From the NCBI GenBank assembly GCA_002148405.1, contig MUGG01000109.1, positions 1 through 33,677 on the forward strand: DNA of 33,677 nucleotides, given 5' to 3'. Below the pieces are notes generated by a model. The model worked only from the letters and a program-made list of their open reading frames with translations. It was not told the DNA's origin and made no database searches. Positions within the stretch are counted from its first letter, which is position 1, and every line of letters starts with the position of its first letter. The translations under genes were made by a program, and so were the position numbers. Below, in pieces: positions 1-10,713 of this stretch. Source of the DNA: Alkalinema sp. CACIAM 70d. GTDB lineage: Bacteria; Cyanobacteriota; Cyanobacteriia; Leptolyngbyales; Leptolyngbyaceae.

Positions 1-2481
1 CCACTGCTCGACCAAGGCCACTAAATCATCCTCCAGCCAGACCGGCAACATGATGCCATGACGACGCTGTTGTTGAAACAGTTGCCGCCGAGTACTGCGC
101 AATGCCCCGAGTGCTTCGGCCACAGCCTCAGAGATACCGTAGCGCACCCAACTATCGGGGCGAGCCACATCGGTCACTAAGCCAGCACAAACGGTCGCCA
201 AGTGGTGGGGATCCAGATCATTCAGTTCCCCAGACATCACCGCCAGTCCAAGCCACAATTCATTTTCCCCACGAATGGCAGCGGTCGCTTGACCCAGTCT
301 CGTCGGTGTAACACCCTCCAACGCACCGAAGTGCTGCAAAATGCTAATCAAACTTAAAAATTCTTCCCAATGGCGTTGCACATGGCGACCCATCTTTTCC
401 CGCCGATCGCGCAGTTCTTCTTCCAAGGATTCAATACGCTGTTGGAACTTGAGCACCTTGGCGCGATCGCCCCATTCATGCACAGGATGCTGATCCCGTT
501 GGGCTTGCACCGCCTGCATCCGCTGCAACTGGGCATAGACCTCCGGCGGCAGAATCTCTTCGTCCTCCGGCTCGACGATCTGGGACGCAATCTTAGCCGT
601 CACTTCATCTCCTTTGCGCATCTGTCCCAGCTTGGGGGGTGGGTCGGGAGGAGCCAAGCGATCGACGGCTTCAATGCGCGGTAAATCCGTTCGTAAGGCA
701 ACCACATCAGCTAAGTTGACCACCGCCCAACGATTGCTTTCCGTTAAGCACAGCAGATAGGGAAATTGCCCCGAACCTTGAATTTTGCTGACCAGCACTG
801 CCCCCATGGGCGCGCCAATTTTCAGATGTTCACCCTTTAACGTCAGAATCGATCCCGACAGGGCATAGGCCAGGGTCATGGACAGTTCTTCAGCCCGATC
901 GCGAGCCGCCTGTTGTTGTAACGTTTTCAGCAAACGCCGTTCTTCCCGCAGCCGTTCTTGCAATTTTTCATACTGGTTCAACAGCTTCCAATCCACAGAA
1001 GCAACTGTTTCCCGCAGCAGTTCCAAATCGGCTTCGAGGCGATCGATTTCCGACTGTTGTGGACGCATCACTAACGTTGCCAAATACTGGGCAAAACTGC
1101 GCTCTACCAGTTCCTTGGCCTGCTCCAGGCTATGGGTTTGCAGCAAATTCAGCACCATGCCATAGGTTGGGGTGAACTGGCTGACTAAGGGATCGGCTCC
1201 ACTGGTTGCCAAATAGGCCGCTTCCCGTGCCCCTTCGTAGGGAGATTGCACCGTGACGACATAGCCCTTTTCATCCATACCTCGACGGCCTGCCCGACCC
1301 GCCATTTGCAGAAATTCCGAGGCATTCAAGAGTCGGTGTCCCGCATCTGTACGCTTGGAAAGACTTGAAATGACCGTCGTTCGGGCAGGCATGTTAATCC
1401 CCGCCGCTAATGTTTCTGTTGCAAAGACCACTTTGATCAGACCCGCCTGAAACAGTTCTTCGACCAGCACCTTCCAAGCGGGCAAGATGCCAGCATGGTG
1501 GGCGGCAATGCCCCTTAATAGGGGCTCAACCTGTTTCTCCCGCACCGCTTCTGGGGTGCGAGCGATCAATTCATCCAAATGGGCCTTGATACGAGCCGAT
1601 TCCTCCGGCGTCACCAGGGTTAGATCCCCCAACTCTTCCACAGCCCGATCGCAGCCCTTGCGACTGAAGATGAAATAGATGGCTGGCAACATATCATAGT
1701 GGCGCAGCTTTCCGATCGTAAAAGCTAGGGCAGGGGGTTCCGCTCGTTTAACACCCCGTTGATTGGCTCCTCGGGGACGTTGCCGCCCACCTTTGGGCTT
1801 GAGGCGAGGGTTGATGCGTTTCCCAGTGTCATCCAGCAGGGGGAAGACGCCATTGGGATTGGCGAAGAAGAACTGCAACGGCACGGGACGAAAGTCAGAG
1901 TAAATCCGCCGAGTCGCTCCATGGATTTGGTTAATCCAGTCGGTGAGTTGGTCGCTATTAGCAACAGTTGCAGAAAGGGCAACAATCTGAATCTTAGCCG
2001 GACAGTAAATGATCGATTCTTCCCAAACGGTGCCCCGCTGACTGTCATTCATGTAGTGACACTCATCCAGCACGACCGTTTCCACCCCGACCAGAGACAC
2101 GCCCACCTCCCCGATCGGAGTACCGTAGAGCATGTTGCGGAAAATCTCCGTTGTCATGACGACGATCGGTGCATCCCGGTTGACGGAAATGTCGCCTGTG
2201 AGCAGGCCAACCTGATCCTGGCCAAATTGCTCGCGAAAGTCCCGGAACTTCTGGTTAGACAGTGCTTTGAGTGGAGTGGTGTAAAACACCCGGCGATTCC
2301 GCGCTAAGGCCCGATAAATGGCATATTCCCCAATCAGCGTCTTCCCTGAACCCGTTGGTGCACAGACCACAACCGACTCCCCCGCGTCTAGTGCCTGAAT
2401 TGCCTCCTGCTGAAACCCATCTAAGGCAAAGGGAAACACCTTCTCAGGATCGATACCAAAATGTTGCAAAGAAGTAGACAC
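1..2481 (-). CDS. Ski2/Mtr4-family DExH RNA helicase, C-terminus cut by window edge
   Basis: An open frame runs leftward off the window with 827 codons visible. It encodes an ATP-dependent superfamily 2 RNA helicase of the Ski2/Mtr4 type. Visible motifs are Walker A APTGSGKT (41-48), the DECH box (139-142), SAT (ALSATV) and motif VI QMAGRAGRRG (392-401). A long helical region and a probable DSHCT-type C-terminal domain follow. The family is implicated in RNA unwinding and decay; the cyanobacterial substrate is not evident here. The start is GTG, because an in-frame TAG lies only six bases upstream; no clear Shine-Dalgarno site is seen. The gene is divergent from dnaA. Family membership is secure and the exact start less so. 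Confidence 0.9.
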   Translation of the reverse strand, partial: MSTSLQHFGIDPEKVFPFALDGFQQEAIQALDAGESVVVCAPTGSGKTLIGEYAIYRALARNRRVFYTTPLKALSNQKFRDFREQFGQDQVGLLTGDISVNRDAPIVVMTTEIFRNMLYGTPIGEVGVSLVGVETVVLDECHYMNDSQRGTVWEESIIYCPAKIQIVALSATVANSDQLTDWINQIHGATRRIYSDFRPVPLQFFFANPNGVFPLLDDTGKRINPRLKPKGGRQRPRGANQRGVKRAEPPALAFTIGKLRHYDMLPAIYFIFSRKGCDRAVEELGDLTLVTPEESARIKAHLDELIARTPEAVREKQVEPLLRGIAAHHAGILPAWKVLVEELFQAGLIKVVFATETLAAGINMPARTTVISSLSKRTDAGHRLLNASEFLQMAGRAGRRGMDEKGYVVTVQSPYEGAREAAYLATSGADPLVSQFTPTYGMVLNLLQTHSLEQAKELVERSFAQYLATLVMRPQQSEIDRLEADLELLRETVASVDWKLLNQYEKLQERLREERRLLKTLQQQAARDRAEELSMTLAYALSGSILTLKGEHLKIGAPMGAVLVSKIQGSGQFPYLLCLTESNRWAVVNLADVVALRTDLPRIEAVDRLAPPDPPPKLGQMRKGDEVTAKIASQIVEPEDEEILPPEVYAQLQRMQAVQAQRDQHPVHEWGDRAKVLKFQQRIESLEEELRDRREKMGRHVQRHWEEFLSLISILQHFGALEGVTPTRLGQATAAIRGENELWLGLAVMSGELNDLDPHHLATVCAGLVTDVARPDSWVRYGISEAVAEALGALRSTRRQLFQQQRRHGIMLPVWLEDDLVALVEQW

Positions 2482-2687
2482 GTAGAGCTAGGGGGGTAAT
2501 GGAAAATTTGCTTCTCTAGTCTAAGGCGGAATTTGGGTGCTCGGTACATCCTCTCCCGCGTTGGGTAAGTAAATTCAGACATTCTTTTGTGAGTGGACAG
2601 GGAAAGTCAGACTTTCTAAATCCGATCGCGTGATCCATTAAGACCAGAGTAGATTAGTCTATACTTTGTATTTTCCGTTCCTGGATC
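2482..2687. promoter_or_regulatory. Divergent helicase/dnaA intergenic region
   Basis: This 206-bp gap must hold the promoters for the leftward helicase and rightward dnaA. A TATACT hexamer at 2660-2665, 23 bases before the dnaA start, fits a -10 element, but no good -35 lies 17 bp upstream. A short palindrome GAAAGT-CAG-ACTTTC lies near 2602-2616. I see no consensus DnaA box here, so autoregulation through this gap is not supported by the sequence. Confidence 0.35.
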
Positions 2688-4100
2688 ATGGCCGTAGACT
2701 CTAACGCTGACAGCCTTTGGGCGCAGGTTCTTGAACATCTGCGGTTCAAGATGAATCCCACCACGTTTGATACTTGGGTGGGGAAAACGGTTGCAGAAAG
2801 TTTGGAAAATGACTGTTTGACAATTCAAACTCGCCATCCCTTTGCCCGTCGTTGGCTGATGCGTTACTACATGGCGACTATTTTGCAGGTGGCGCAGGAA
2901 GTGGCAGGTCGTCCAATTGACGTGCAGTTTACCAGTCCAGCCGGTTCAGAGGAACTGATGGGGGGTGGGGCAGAGTCCGCTAGCCCGTCTACTAGCCTGT
3001 CGGATTTAGTGCCCAGTATTGCTTCAGCGGCGGATTCGTTTCAGGTTCTGCGATCGACCAACTCTCGGCGATCGGATCTGAACCCGAAGTATATCTTTTC
3101 CCGTTTAGTGGTTGGGCCGAGTAATCAGATGGCCCACGCAGCGTCTTTAGCGGTGGCGGAGTCACCTGGTCGGGAATTTAATCCGCTGTTTCTCTGTGGT
3201 GGAGTGGGTTTGGGCAAAACCCATCTGATGCAGGCGATCGGCCACTATCGCTTGGAAATCGATCCCTTGGCCCGGATTCACTACGTTTCAACGGAGCGCT
3301 TTACGAATGATTTGGTGGCGGCGATCCGCAAAGACAATATGCAAGCCTTCCGGGAACAGTACCGCGAGGTGGATGTGTTACTGGTTGATGACATTCAGTT
3401 CATTGAAGGGAAGGAATACACCCAGGAGGAGTTTTTCCACACATTTAATTCCCTCCATGAAGCCGGTAAACAGGTGGTTTTGGCCTCCGATCGTCCGCCC
3501 AACCAAATTCCCCGCTTGCAGGAGCGCCTATGTTCTCGGTTTTCCATGGGGCTGATTGCGGACATTCAACCGCCGGATTTTGAAACGCGGATGGCGATTC
3601 TGCAAAAGAAGGCGGAGTATGAGGATCTACGTTTGCCCCGCAATGTGATTGAGTACATTGCTTCTACCTATACGTCCAATATTCGGGAGCTGGAAGGGGC
3701 GTTGACTCGGGCTGTGGCCTACATTACGATTTCGGGTCTGTCGATGACAGTGGAAAATATTGCACCCGTACTCAATCCACCGGTGGAGAATGTGCAAGCT
3801 TCGGCGGATGTTGTGATTACGACGGTGTCTGAGCATTTCAAGGTGCCGATCGAGGATCTCAAGGGTAATTCCCGACGACGGGAGATTAGTGCAGCGCGGC
3901 AAATTGGCATGTACCTAATGCGGCAACATACGGATTTGAGTTTGCCAAAGATTGGCGATGAGTTTGGCGGCAAGGATCACACGACGGTGCTCTATAGCTG
4001 TGAGAAGATTGAAAATCTGAAAGGTGCGGATCGCAATCTGGCTCAAACGTTGCGGCAGTTGAGCGATCGGATTAACCTAGCTAGCCAAAACCGCAAGTAG
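2688..4100 (+). CDS. dnaA: Chromosomal replication initiator DnaA
   Basis: DnaA is the AAA+ ATPase that binds DnaA boxes, melts the origin and loads the replicative helicase. The 470-residue product has domain I (about 1-85), a short Ser/Gly-rich linker (85-125) and the AAA+ core with Walker A GGVGLGKT (171-178) and Walker [10 protein letters not shown] near 230-238. The C-terminal helix-turn-helix carries the signature [11 protein letters not shown] (427-437). Length is normal. The ATG gives the expected N-terminus, although no obvious ribosome binding site precedes it. It lies immediately upstream of the probable origin and of dnaN, a classical arrangement. Confidence 0.98.
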   Translation: MAVDSNADSLWAQVLEHLRFKMNPTTFDTWVGKTVAESLENDCLTIQTRHPFARRWLMRYYMATILQVAQEVAGRPIDVQFTSPAGSEELMGGGAESASPSTSLSDLVPSIASAADSFQVLRSTNSRRSDLNPKYIFSRLVVGPSNQMAHAASLAVAESPGREFNPLFLCGGVGLGKTHLMQAIGHYRLEIDPLARIHYVSTERFTNDLVAAIRKDNMQAFREQYREVDVLLVDDIQFIEGKEYTQEEFFHTFNSLHEAGKQVVLASDRPPNQIPRLQERLCSRFSMGLIADIQPPDFETRMAILQKKAEYEDLRLPRNVIEYIASTYTSNIRELEGALTRAVAYITISGLSMTVENIAPVLNPPVENVQASADVVITTVSEHFKVPIEDLKGNSRRREISAARQIGMYLMRQHTDLSLPKIGDEFGGKDHTTVLYSCEKIENLKGADRNLAQTLRQLSDRINLASQNRK

Positions 4101-4595
4101 GACTCTGGCAGGCTACGGGAAGGATTCATAATCTTTTGCTATTAAAATAGGTATTAATAATATAAATTACTTGTTTTTAAGGAGCCAAATTAGTGAGGCT
4201 GTGGAAAACGTGAAACCTTCTGTGGAAAACTCTGTGGAAATTTTGTGAAAATGGCTGTCAGGGGGTGAATAGGGGGTGAACTGGGCCTGGAAAAGAATTT
4301 GAGAAAGCTCGAGTTTTCAGCGATTTTCTCGTAAATCCTACCCCTCTGAGTCCGACGCGATCGGCAATCTGAGTTTTCCACACCCACTTTGGCAGGACAC
4401 GTTTTACAGTAAAGTCTTTCTGATTGATTTAGAATCTAAAGCCGAGTTGATGTTGCGGCGGCGATCGTCCGTTGACTCTGTGCAAAAACTAGTCCATCTA
4501 ATCACAGTTCACGATCCTGGACTTTGCTGGACTGCAACCTCTGCGGGCTCTTGATTTTTTTCAACCTCCTTCAACCTGTCATCCACACTACTGCC
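4101..4595. other. oriC: Probable replication origin oriC (AT-rich stretch plus DnaA boxes)
   Basis: The gap between dnaA and dnaN contains a very AT-rich stretch at about 4129-4183, a candidate duplex-unwinding element. A cluster of DnaA boxes of the cyanobacterial TTTTCCACA type follows. Perfect boxes lie at 4200-4208 and 4221-4229 (minus orientation) and 4374-4382 (plus). ATTTCCACA lies at 4233-4241 (minus). Weaker candidates are TTTTGCACA at 4479-4487 (minus) and TCATCCACA at 4579-4587. Three minus-orientation boxes are packed into 42 bp next to the AT-rich stretch. Position and box density support oriC; GC-skew inversion was not computed. The dnaN promoter must also be here. Confidence 0.8.
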
Positions 4596-5741
4596 ATGAA
4601 ACTGGTTTGTCCCCAAACTGAACTGAGTACCCATCTGTCGCTAGTAAGCCGAGCGGTGGCTTCCCGTCCGAGTCATCCGGTGTTGGCCAATGTGCTGTTA
4701 AACGCTGACGAAGAGAAGCAGTTGGTGAGCCTGTCGGCCTTTGACCTCAGCTTGGGGATTCAAACAAGTTTTCCGGCCCAGGTGGAAGTGGGTGGCAAAT
4801 TAACGTTGCCTGCCAAGTTATTAGGGGATATCGTATCGCGCTTGCCCAATGGGGATATCGTGCTGGATGATGCGGCGGGGGATCCGGAAGCGGGAATTGT
4901 CACGACTCTGACCTATGCCTCTGGGAAATACCAAATGCGGGGCATGGCAGCGGATGACTTTCCGGAGCTGCCGATCGTGGAAGATGGGGAAATGGCGCAG
5001 TTGTCCGCTGAGGCGTTGATTGAGGGATTGCGTAGTTCCCTGTTTGCAGCCAGTGGTGATGAAACGAAACAGGTGTTGACGGGAGTGCACCTGAGTTTGC
5101 AGGCGGAGGGGCTGGAGTTTGCCTCGACGGATGGGCACCGGTTGGCGGTGGTGCAAACGATGAACCAGCAGGACAGCAGCGAAGATGCACCCAAAATTGA
5201 TGTGACGATCCCGGCGAAGGCGCTACAAGAGTTGATCAAAATGCTGGAGCGGGGCAGCAGTGCCACGGTGGCGGTCAAGTTTGATCAAGGCCAAGTGGTG
5301 TTTGAATGGGCCGACCAGCGCTTGACCAGTCGGCTGCTGGAGGCGCAGTATCCCAATTATCGCCAGTTAATTCCCCGATCGTTTAGCCATCAAATGACGA
5401 TCGATCGACGTGCTCTTTTAGGCGGCCTGGAGCGGATTTCAGTGATTGCGGATCAGCGCAATAACATTGTTAAACTCAATATCGATAGTCATCAACAGTT
5501 TGTAACTTTATCTGTTGATGCACAGGATGTAGGCAGTGGTCGTGAAACGATTGCGGCCCAGATCACGGGTGAAGATTTGGAAGTGGCCTTTAATGTGAAA
5601 TATTTGATCGATGGACTCAAAGTATTGAACACAACGGAAGTGCAAATGCAGTTGAATACGTCTACGAGTCCTGTGATTCTGTCGCCTTTGGGGAATCTCA
5701 AAATGACGTATTTAGTCATGCCTGTTCAGGTGAGAGGTTAG
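4596..5741 (+). CDS. dnaN: DNA polymerase III beta subunit (sliding clamp)
   Basis: The beta clamp is a ring-shaped dimer that encircles DNA and tethers DNA polymerase III and repair polymerases. The 381-residue product has the three-fold repeated clamp architecture with conserved blocks such as ATDGHRLAVV, and ends in the typical MPVQVR region (VMPVQVRG). The frame opens at 4524, but the ATG at 4596 gives the family N-terminus MKLVCPQTELSTHLS and is chosen. It lies downstream of dnaA and the putative origin and is followed by a strong terminator, so it is likely transcribed alone. Confidence 0.97.
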   Translation: MKLVCPQTELSTHLSLVSRAVASRPSHPVLANVLLNADEEKQLVSLSAFDLSLGIQTSFPAQVEVGGKLTLPAKLLGDIVSRLPNGDIVLDDAAGDPEAGIVTTLTYASGKYQMRGMAADDFPELPIVEDGEMAQLSAEALIEGLRSSLFAASGDETKQVLTGVHLSLQAEGLEFASTDGHRLAVVQTMNQQDSSEDAPKIDVTIPAKALQELIKMLERGSSATVAVKFDQGQVVFEWADQRLTSRLLEAQYPNYRQLIPRSFSHQMTIDRRALLGGLERISVIADQRNNIVKLNIDSHQQFVTLSVDAQDVGSGRETIAAQITGEDLEVAFNVKYLIDGLKVLNTTEVQMQLNTSTSPVILSPLGNLKMTYLVMPVQVRG

Positions 5742-5812
5742 AGGGTCGATCGAGTCTCTCGGTGATCGATTCTTTGCGATTGCAGCTTTGAAAGTTTGCT
5801 TCTCTGATGGAT

Positions 5813-5833
5813 GCCCCGCAAGGGGCTTTTTTT
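5813..5833 (+). terminator. Intrinsic terminator of dnaN
   Basis: A GCCCC/GGGGC stem with a four-base loop (GCAA) is followed directly by a run of T residues, 72 bp after the dnaN stop codon. This is a standard rho-independent terminator on the plus strand. Confidence 0.85.
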
Positions 5834-5900
5834 AGTGAATTCCCCTTTATTTCTAGCGTCAGCGGCGCTTAGCGCAGGGTTTTGGGAGATCGGATCTGTA

Positions 5901-5926
5901 GCATTAATCAATCAATTTGGTATCAG
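5901..5926 (+). repeat. 26-bp direct repeat, copy 1
   Basis: This 26-bp AT-rich segment matches the segment at 6715-6740 at 22 of 26 positions, sharing the core AATCAATTTG. The two copies lie on either side of the small membrane-protein gene at 6022-6531. Copy 1 also sits inside a 7-bp inverted repeat, GGATCTG (5892-5898) and CAGATCC. The nature of the repeat is unknown; it may be a remnant of a small mobile repeat. Confidence 0.4.
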
Positions 5927-6021
5927 ATCCCAATGTGGCGATTAGGAAAAATGTTGCAAAATAATCTATGAGAGGCAAACTACGTTGGTAACCCGAACAC
6001 TCAAGTCTTGAGATAGCTCTG

Positions 6022-6531
6022 ATGCGGAATAAATTGGTTCATTACCAAACGAACCGTAAATTTTTGCTAATAGTTGGAAGCACGATTTTGGGAAGTAGTC
6101 TCCTGCTTCTTCTAGGATGTGGAATATTTTTGTCAACTCGTTCAGCCGACAATCCTTCGTTACCTCTCCCTTTATCTGCTTCTCTTTGCCTTCTTCCGCC
6201 ACTTCTGCTAATGCTTTGTGTAATTGCTGGTTTTATGTTGGGCATGGCAAACACAAAAATCGTAACTTCATCTGAGGGAGTGGAGTTACATCAGTTTGGC
6301 TTTTGTACTCAATCTCCCTGGAGCAATGTCGCAAGAATTGCTCCGTTCCAATCAGGTACCCACTCTGCCTATGCTCTCTACTTCTATCAACCTGCTCAAC
6401 AATTCCTCAAGATCCTGCCATCTATACCAATTGCTTCACTTAAAATGATTCCGCTTGATGGGTTTCAGTTTGATGCAGATAGTGAACTAGGCATTGCCTT
6501 AAGGTGGAATAAGCCTGATTTATTTAGATGA
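6022..6531 (+). CDS. Small membrane protein with two N-terminal helices, unknown function
   Basis: The 169-residue product is not a protein I recognise. Residues ~13-37 and ~50-75 are strongly hydrophobic and should form two membrane helices with a short loop between. The remaining ~95 residues (VTSSEGVELHQFG, then SPWSNVARI) look like a soluble beta-rich domain, reminiscent of bacterial PH-like domains in which a 'G-hydrophobic ... W-x-x-hydrophobic' pattern follows paired helices. No Shine-Dalgarno site is obvious before the ATG. It is monocistronic, between the dnaN terminator and convergent groEL. The pair of helices makes it likely to be a real gene; the PH-like reading is inference. Confidence 0.65.
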   Translation: MRNKLVHYQTNRKFLLIVGSTILGSSLLLLLGCGIFLSTRSADNPSLPLPLSASLCLLPPLLLMLCVIAGFMLGMANTKIVTSSEGVELHQFGFCTQSPWSNVARIAPFQSGTHSAYALYFYQPAQQFLKILPSIPIASLKMIPLDGFQFDADSELGIALRWNKPDLFR

Positions 6532-6794
6532 TGAGCATTTTCGCTTTGATGATTAGAAAGTACTCAAAGCTAACATTCCATTGATTGTATTGAGGAGAGA
6601 ACCTTCCAAGTTCCAGCCGTTGCTGAATTATTCAGGCGAGTTCATACAAGTAACCCCGATCGATTCTCTCTACTAACTATAGCGGTAGCCAAAATTGTTA
6701 GGACAAGCATATTCGCATCAATGAATCAATTTGATATCACTACCCTAAGCTTGCTGGCTAGCGCCATAACACCTCTGATTGTAACAATGCCCAT
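6532..6794. other. Intergenic stretch, no gene seen
   Basis: The gap between the small membrane-protein gene and the groEL terminator has no convincing ORF or RNA gene. It contains the second copy of a 26-bp repeat at 6715-6740 (first copy 5901-5926). Confidence 0.5.
6715..6740 (+). repeat. 26-bp direct repeat, copy 2
   Basis: This is the second copy of the repeat at 5901-5926, differing at four of 26 positions and in the same orientation. Confidence 0.4.
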
Positions 6795-6795
6795 A

Positions 6796-6837
6796 TAAAA
6801 AGCACGATCGAGATTCCTAGAGAACTCGATCGTGCTT
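6796..6837 (-). terminator. Intrinsic terminator of groESL
   Basis: A perfect 13-bp inverted repeat (6800-6812 with 6825-6837) surrounds a 12-base loop. On the minus strand it is followed by a short T run (TTTT). It lies 52 bp beyond the groEL stop codon, as expected for the end of the groESL transcript. It could also act on the convergent small gene, but the T run on that side is weak. Confidence 0.7.
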
Positions 6838-6888
6838 CATAATTCAGCCTAAAACGTTAAACAACGCTTTCAGACTCGTGACTTGGAA

Positions 6889-8526
<1,638 letters not shown>

Positions 8527-8649
8527 TCAAATCTTGTCTACTTCTGAAGGGTGAATAGAGGAAAATGGAAAATTGCAATTTAGGAAACGAGAATTCGGAA
8601 TTGAAATCTAGAAACGTTGATTTCCTGTTCCGTCTTCTCTGATTCCGAT

Positions 8650-8961
8650 TTACTGCACAACAGCAAGGATGTCACGCTCAGTCAACAGAACGTAGTCGTC
8701 GCCACCCAGCTTGATGTCGGTGCCAGCATACTTGGAGTACAGGACTTTGTCGCCCACTTTGACTTCCAGTTCTTGGCGAGAACCGTCATCATTGCGCTTA
8801 CCAGGGCCGACTTGCACGACTTCACCGACTTGAGGCTTTTCCTTGGCGTTGTCGGGCAGGATGATGCCGCCAGCAGTCTTTTCTTCTGCTTCCGACACTT
8901 TCACAAACACACGATCGCCTAAGGGCTGAACAGTAGACACGCTCAAAGATACGGCTGCCAT
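8650..8961 (-). CDS. groES: 10-kDa co-chaperonin GroES
   Basis: GroES is the heptameric lid that closes the GroEL chamber. The 103-residue product has the family order: LGDRVFVKV, the mobile-loop segment [19 protein letters not shown], then [13 protein letters not shown] and a C-terminal ERDILAVV. A ribosome binding site (GGAG) lies about seven bases before the ATG. It is the first gene of the operon, preceded by a perfect CIRCE operator, so heat-inducible repression by HrcA is expected. Confidence 0.98.
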   Translation of the reverse strand: MAAVSLSVSTVQPLGDRVFVKVSEAEEKTAGGIILPDNAKEKPQVGEVVQVGPGKRNDDGSRQELEVKVGDKVLYSKYAGTDIKLGGDDYVLLTERDILAVVQ

Positions 8962-9061
8962 ACAAAGTCTCCAAACTCTCTACAACTAAGAATTACGTCT
9001 GCGGATTAGGGGCTGAGATACAGGCCCCGGTTACCCAGTCTATCGGAGTTCGGACTCAAAA

Positions 9062-9088
9062 TTAGCACTCCCAACTCCTGAGTGCTAA
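9062..9088. promoter_or_regulatory. CIRCE operator (HrcA binding site)
   Basis: A perfect inverted repeat TTAGCACTC-N9-GAGTGCTAA lies 100 bp upstream of groES. This is the consensus CIRCE element bound by the heat-shock repressor HrcA. All nine bases of both arms match. It overlaps the -10 region of the proposed groES promoter, a good position for repression. Confidence 0.97.
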
Positions 9089-9115
9089 TTTAACGAAGCT
9101 TGATGTCTGATGCAA
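9087..9115 (-). promoter_or_regulatory. Predicted groESL promoter
   Basis: On the minus strand, TTGCAT (9115-9110) and TAAATT (9092-9087) are separated by exactly 17 bp. This fits a sigma-70-type promoter whose -10 touches CIRCE. Transcription would begin inside CIRCE and run into groES. It is predicted from sequence only. Confidence 0.55.
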
Positions 9116-9331
9116 CCGCGCCAACTGTACGGCTTCCCGAACTGAGCGATCGACTCGCTACTTTAGGAACTTGCTTGCCGTTCAGATTCGAGATCGGTTC
9201 ATCAAAATTGTGGGATTTACGGCTTAAATGGAGCTTAACTCAAGTTTTCTATTTCTTTAGGAGTAGGTTTATGTAGTTTCCGTAAAGATACGTCCCTCCC
9301 TAGGACATACACCGAGTTGCCTGTGATATTA

Positions 9332-9439
9332 ATGACGTATGGCTTCTATGAGGTTTCCCTCAACTCCGTTGATTCCCTTAGGGGGTTGAGCGTAGTGAGG
9401 AGACTTCTTAGCAGACAACTGAGTGTAGCAAAGGCGTAG
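9332..9439 (+). CDS. Possible 35-residue small protein
   Basis: A 35-codon ORF whose stop codon falls on the first base pairs of a strong terminator stem. The product starts MTYGFYEV; its second half is an amphipathic, Arg-rich helix-like stretch (SVVRRLLSRQLSVAKA). No Shine-Dalgarno sequence precedes the ATG and I recognise no family. The tight junction with the terminator is what makes it worth listing. It may equally be the body of a non-coding RNA, since an internal hairpin (9359-9367 with 9382-9390) is also present. Confidence 0.3.
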   Translation: MTYGFYEVSLNSVDSLRGLSVVRRLLSRQLSVAKA

Positions 9440-9468
9440 GGTGAGTAACTGCTTACCCTATTTTTTTT
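9437..9468 (+). terminator. Strong intrinsic terminator without an annotated gene
   Basis: A 9-bp stem (9437-9445 with 9452-9460, one G-U pair) and 6-base loop are followed by eight T residues. The nearest genes upstream are on the opposite strand, so it should end an unannotated short plus-strand transcript starting within 9116-9436. Confidence 0.75.
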
Positions 9469-9906
9469 GATCCAACAGTTTGACCCAACAGTTTGTCTCT
9501 CGGGAATCTCGGCCATCTCGTTGATTTTTTAGTGACTTTAGTAATTTTGCCATCTCGGTAATCTCGGGAATTTCAGCAATCGTACCCTGCTATCTTCCCC
9601 ACCGAATCGATCGTGATCGTTGCATCGCTCTGCTTTTCTATTTCCACAAAAAATGTTTTGTGTGAAGACAGGTTGGGCATAATCCCTATAAGAGATTTAG
9701 CTTCCATAAAGTCTGCGTGTAAGTACTGACAGTAATGTAATTAATGTGTCATCTTTAGAACAGGAATACGGAATTCATTTGCACTAGTTTCAGGATTGCT
9801 CCCGCCCCCAGAGCCTCTGCTGAGATTCTTTTCCTTTGAGGGATTTACCTTCAAAGCAAAGGATTCAATAAACCATTCAGTTGATCGTTGCAAGAGGAGC
9901 ATGACC
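9469..9906. other. Long leader upstream of the PEP-CTERM gene, no gene seen
   Basis: No credible ORF is visible. It contains a direct repeat CAACAGTTTG (near 9474 and 9487) and a patch of degenerate short repeats of the form ATCTCGG(G/T)A between about 9498 and 9572. The promoter of the PEP-CTERM gene must lie here; TATAAG at 9687-9692 and CATAAT at 9679-9684 are weak -10 candidates. Confidence 0.4.
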
Positions 9907-10713
9907 ATGAGTTACAAATTTTCTTGGGTGATCGCTAGCGGCCTGTTCGCCACCCTAGCCTCGATCGCCCCAGCCCAAGCCTTCACGACCTTTACGTTTA
10001 ATACCAGCTACTCCCCCAAGCCAGCGGATCCAACAAAAGATATTAAGTTAGAGTCTGTCACATTGGGTGACACTACTGTTAATTCTTTTAACTTGGTAAA
10101 CCGCGCAAACATTTTGGTTAACAATCTGCCCGCCCCCATCCCTGGTCAGTCAGTGCAAGGCCCTGGCAGCAGCGATGCAGGCACCAATACCGGCTCCGAT
10201 CCGCTCTTGCCGGAAGGCCCCGTGGTTGAAAGTCCGACGGAAGCCAATATTGTGGCGAGCTTAGGTAACCTCAACCTCAATAGCATCATTGATACCGAAG
10301 ATAAGTGGGGTACCTCCAGCTTCAACTTGTTCTTCGATCAGCCTTCGGATCACTTCTTCCTCTATGAGCGGGGAATGAACAGTGATTTGTTGGTGGAAGC
10401 GATCGATGCATCGGGCAATTTGCTGGGTGAGTCCTTCAAAATTACCCGCGATTTGTGGGCGAGTGCAGGTTACTCCATCATGACCCACGAAATTGCGGAT
10501 CAACCGCAGCCGCAAGCGGTGGGTTCCTTCGGCCTCAAAACCAAAACCACGATCGCAGGCTTGCGGCTCACCAGCTTCAACAGCAATCCCAACAGTTTCA
10601 ATGGGCCAGACTATAAAGTTGTGGCTGCGAAGGTTCCCGAACCCACTGTGCTGCTGGGTCTAGCCATGGCAGGCGGCAGCTTACCGCTACTGCGTCGTCG
10701 GAAGCTGGCTTAG
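9907..10713 (+). CDS. Exported PEP-CTERM protein of unknown function
   Basis: The 268-residue product begins with a signal peptide (MSYKFSWVIASGLFATLAS, cleavage after APAQA). It ends with a PEP-CTERM sorting tail: VPEPTVLLGLAMAGG followed by a hydrophobic stretch and RRRKLA. PEP-CTERM proteins are exported and processed by an exosortase, often to reach the surface or matrix. The middle (beta-strand-like, with a Pro/Gly-rich loop GQSVQGPGSSDAGTNTG) matches no family I recognise. The start at 9907 is chosen over 9796 and 9901 because AGGAG lies seven bases before it and the signal peptide then begins cleanly. Confidence 0.85.
   Translation: MSYKFSWVIASGLFATLASIAPAQAFTTFTFNTSYSPKPADPTKDIKLESVTLGDTTVNSFNLVNRANILVNNLPAPIPGQSVQGPGSSDAGTNTGSDPLLPEGPVVESPTEANIVASLGNLNLNSIIDTEDKWGTSSFNLFFDQPSDHFFLYERGMNSDLLVEAIDASGNLLGESFKITRDLWASAGYSIMTHEIADQPQPQAVGSFGLKTKTTIAGLRLTSFNSNPNSFNGPDYKVVAAKVPEPTVLLGLAMAGGSLPLLRRRKLA

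Noticed and set aside
1759..2307. 182-codon plus-strand ORF inside the helicase
   Set aside because: Antisense to the conserved helicase core, which is clearly the coding strand.
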